Assembly: GCA_964355525.1 (NCBI GenBank)
Contig: CAYHDY010000025.1
Location: 1 to 13,900 of the forward strand
Reading direction: 5' to 3'
DNA length: 13,900 nt
DNA from: XYB2-FULL-45-11 sp964355525
GTDB taxonomy: Bacteria > Patescibacteriota > Patescibacteriia > UBA9934 > GWF2-40-263
Under the pieces are notes generated by a model. That model had not been told where the DNA came from. It saw nothing but the letters and a program-made list of their open reading frames with translations, and did not search any database. The position numbers and the translations under genes were made by a program. Positions 12,337 through 13,900 of this stretch are shown in pieces. The first letter of the stretch is position 1, and every line of letters starts with the position of its first letter.

Positions 12337-13900
12337 TTACTTTTTTACGGACAACGTGATTTCCTCGTCCTTCGCGCCGATCGCAATCGTTTTTCCTTCT
12401 TTGATTTCTCCCGAAACGATTTTCATCGCGAGCGGATCAAGAACGTGTGTTTGAATCACGCGTTTAAGCGGTCGAGCTCCGTACGCCGGATCGTATCCGA
12501 GTTTTGCTATCAATTTCTTTGCGGCTTCTGTGACGGTAAGAACAATATCGCGTTGTTCTTTCAGTCGTGTCGCTACGAGATCGAGTTGAATTTGTACGAT
12601 AGATTCGATATTTTTCTCGTCGAGTGAATGGAAGACAATGACTTCGTCAATGCGATTGAGAAACTCCGGACGAAAATGTTCTTTCAAAAGAGAAAGAATC
12701 ATGTCACGCGTTTCCTTTTCTGATGTTGATTCGTGAATTGTATCGTCAAATCCGATTGTGCCGCCCATGGAACCTGCGCTGAGAATCAAATCCGATCCAA
12801 GATTCGATGTCATGATGATAATCGTATTCTTAAAATTCACTTTACGACCTTTTGCATCCGTGACATGTCCATCTTCAAGAATTTGTAAAAGTAAATTGAA
12901 GGTATCCGGATGCGCTTTTTCAATTTCGTCAAAGAGCAAAACAGCATAGGGTTTTCGTCGAACAAGTTCGGTCAACTGTCCACCTTCCTCATATCCGACG
13001 TAACCCGGTGGGGAACCGATGATCTTTGAAACGGAATGTTTTTCCATGTATTCCGACATGTCGAGTCGAATCATTGCGGATTCATCATTAAACATAAACT
13101 CGGCAAGCGCACGAGCGAGTTCTGTTTTTCCGACTCCTGTTGGTCCGAGGAAGATGAACGATCCGATCGGTCGTTTTTCTTCACCGATACCTGCGCGTGA
13201 ACGACGAAGGGCATTTGATACGGCGTGAATCGCTTCCTTCTGTCCGACAACACGTTTTGAAAGATCATCTTCCATGCGAGTGAGTTTTTTCATTTCTGAC
13301 TCAAGCATTTTTGCAACGGGAATGTTTGTCCATCGAGAAACAACAAGAGCGATATCTTCTTCAGTGACAACTTCTTTCAAAAGTCCGCGTTCTTTTTGAA
13401 TCTTATGCAATGAATCTTCCGCGGACTTTAAGCGTTTTTCCTCCGCAGGTATTTTTGCATAACGAATCTCCGCGACCATTTCAAGATTTCCTTTGCGTTC
13501 TTCTTGTTCTGCTTGCGAGCGCAAGCGATCGAGAAGTCCCTTGATTTCTTGGATGAGCGTAATTTTTTCTTTTTCACTGCGCCATTTGCCCTCAAGCGCT
13601 TCCGTTTGTTCGCGCAAGTTTGCAATGTTCTTTTCGATTTCTTTTAATCGTGTTTTGGATTCCTTATCATCTTCCTTCTGCAAAGCTTTTTCTTCAATCT
13701 CGTAACGCATCAAATTGCGTTTCAGTTCATCAAGTTCTTCCGGCATCGAATCGATCTGCATGCGGAGTGCGGATCCCGCTTCGTCGATCAAGTCAACGGC
13801 TTTATCCGGCAACCGACGATCGGTGATGTAACGGTTTGAAAGTTCTGCTGCGGAGACAATCGACGGATCTGCAATACGAATTCCGTGATGAACTTCATAC
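12337..13900 (-). CDS. clpB: ClpB disaggregase, 5' part cut by window
   Basis: ClpB is a hexameric AAA+ chaperone that threads aggregated proteins through its pore, working with DnaK. About 520 C-terminal residues are visible; the frame stays open to the window edge, where YEVHHGIRIADPSIVSAAEL matches E. coli ClpB near residue 350. Next come the end of the first ATPase domain (RRLPDKAVDLIDEAGSALRM) and the long coiled-coil middle domain (rich in Lys/Glu, about 13380-13720). The second ATPase domain has Walker A GPTGVGKTEL (about 13121-13146), the pore-loop GYVGYEEGG, Walker B VLLFDEIEKAH (about 12913-12943), sensor-1 IIIMTSN, arginine-finger region FRPEFLNRIDEV (about 12631-12675) and sensor-2 GARPLKR. 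The middle domain separates it from ClpA and ClpC. All catalytic motifs in view are intact. Confidence 0.97.
   Translation of the reverse strand, partial: YEVHHGIRIADPSIVSAAELSNRYITDRRLPDKAVDLIDEAGSALRMQIDSMPEELDELKRNLMRYEIEEKALQKEDDKESKTRLKEIEKNIANLREQTEALEGKWRSEKEKITLIQEIKGLLDRLRSQAEQEERKGNLEMVAEIRYAKIPAEEKRLKSAEDSLHKIQKERGLLKEVVTEEDIALVVSRWTNIPVAKMLESEMKKLTRMEDDLSKRVVGQKEAIHAVSNALRRSRAGIGEEKRPIGSFIFLGPTGVGKTELARALAEFMFNDESAMIRLDMSEYMEKHSVSKIIGSPPGYVGYEEGGQLTELVRRKPYAVLLFDEIEKAHPDTFNLLLQILEDGHVTDAKGRKVNFKNTIIIMTSNLGSDLILSAGSMGGTIGFDDTIHESTSEKETRDMILSLLKEHFRPEFLNRIDEVIVFHSLDEKNIESIVQIQLDLVATRLKEQRDIVLTVTEAAKKLIAKLGYDPAYGARPLKRVIQTHVLDPLAMKIVSGEIKEGKTIAIGAKDEEITLSVKK

Noticed and set aside
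1..13900. Recoded UGA (genetic code 25)
   Set aside because: TGA is the natural end of the flippase, GT4, GT2 and def genes at overlapping junctions, and no conserved glycine is encoded by TGA.
1..13900. CRISPR array, transposase, integrase, phage or tRNA genes
   Set aside because: No regularly spaced direct repeats, cloverleaf-like sequences or mobile-element proteins were seen on either strand.

Overview
The window is about 13.9 kb of compact bacterial chromosome with eleven complete genes and two cut by the edges. It most resembles a reduced-genome bacterium of the Candidate Phyla Radiation (Patescibacteria). This placement is an inference. It rests on an RNA polymerase alpha subunit without its C-terminal domain, a PriA with all helicase motifs eroded, a secreted lysozyme-like protein with C-terminal repeats, almost no intergenic space, and no Shine-Dalgarno motifs. 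UGA works as a stop codon at several overlapping gene junctions, so the code is the standard bacterial one and not the UGA=Gly code of Gracilibacteria.

Region 1 (1-1827, plus strand) is the tail of the ribosomal/RNA polymerase operon: rpoA (5' end cut), rplQ, rplM and rpsI, closed by a perfect 15-bp terminator hairpin. Region 2 (1830-6658, plus strand) starts with a promoter directly abutting that terminator. It is a four-gene surface-polysaccharide operon: a Wzx-type flippase, a GT4 glycosyltransferase, a GT2 glycosyltransferase and an O-antigen ligase/polymerase-like membrane protein. All three junctions are ATGA stop-start overlaps. Together these genes would extend a lipid-linked glycan, flip it across the membrane and polymerise or transfer it.

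Region 3 (6645-12299, minus strand) is probably one operon read from a good promoter at 12271-12299. The order is secreted lysozyme-like repeat protein, LigB/AmmeMemoRadiSam-B-like protein, a 100-bp palindromic repeat, priA, def and fmt. def and fmt act at the two ends of formyl-methionine metabolism. The 3' ends of fmt and the plus-strand ligase gene overlap by 14 bp, and each gene carries the other's terminator hairpin inside its coding sequence. Region 4 (12303-13900, minus strand) is the 3' part of clpB and its terminator, which abuts the next promoter.

The most notable signals are: two terminator-promoter modules that predict almost leaderless mRNAs together with absent Shine-Dalgarno motifs; the reciprocal embedded terminators; the helicase-dead PriA that keeps all eight zinc cysteines; the truncated alpha subunit; the palindrome filling the gap upstream of priA; and the fourfold repeat in the secreted protein. 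I see no tRNA, rRNA, CRISPR array, insertion sequence or integrase, and no gene-free stretch longer than about 110 bases.
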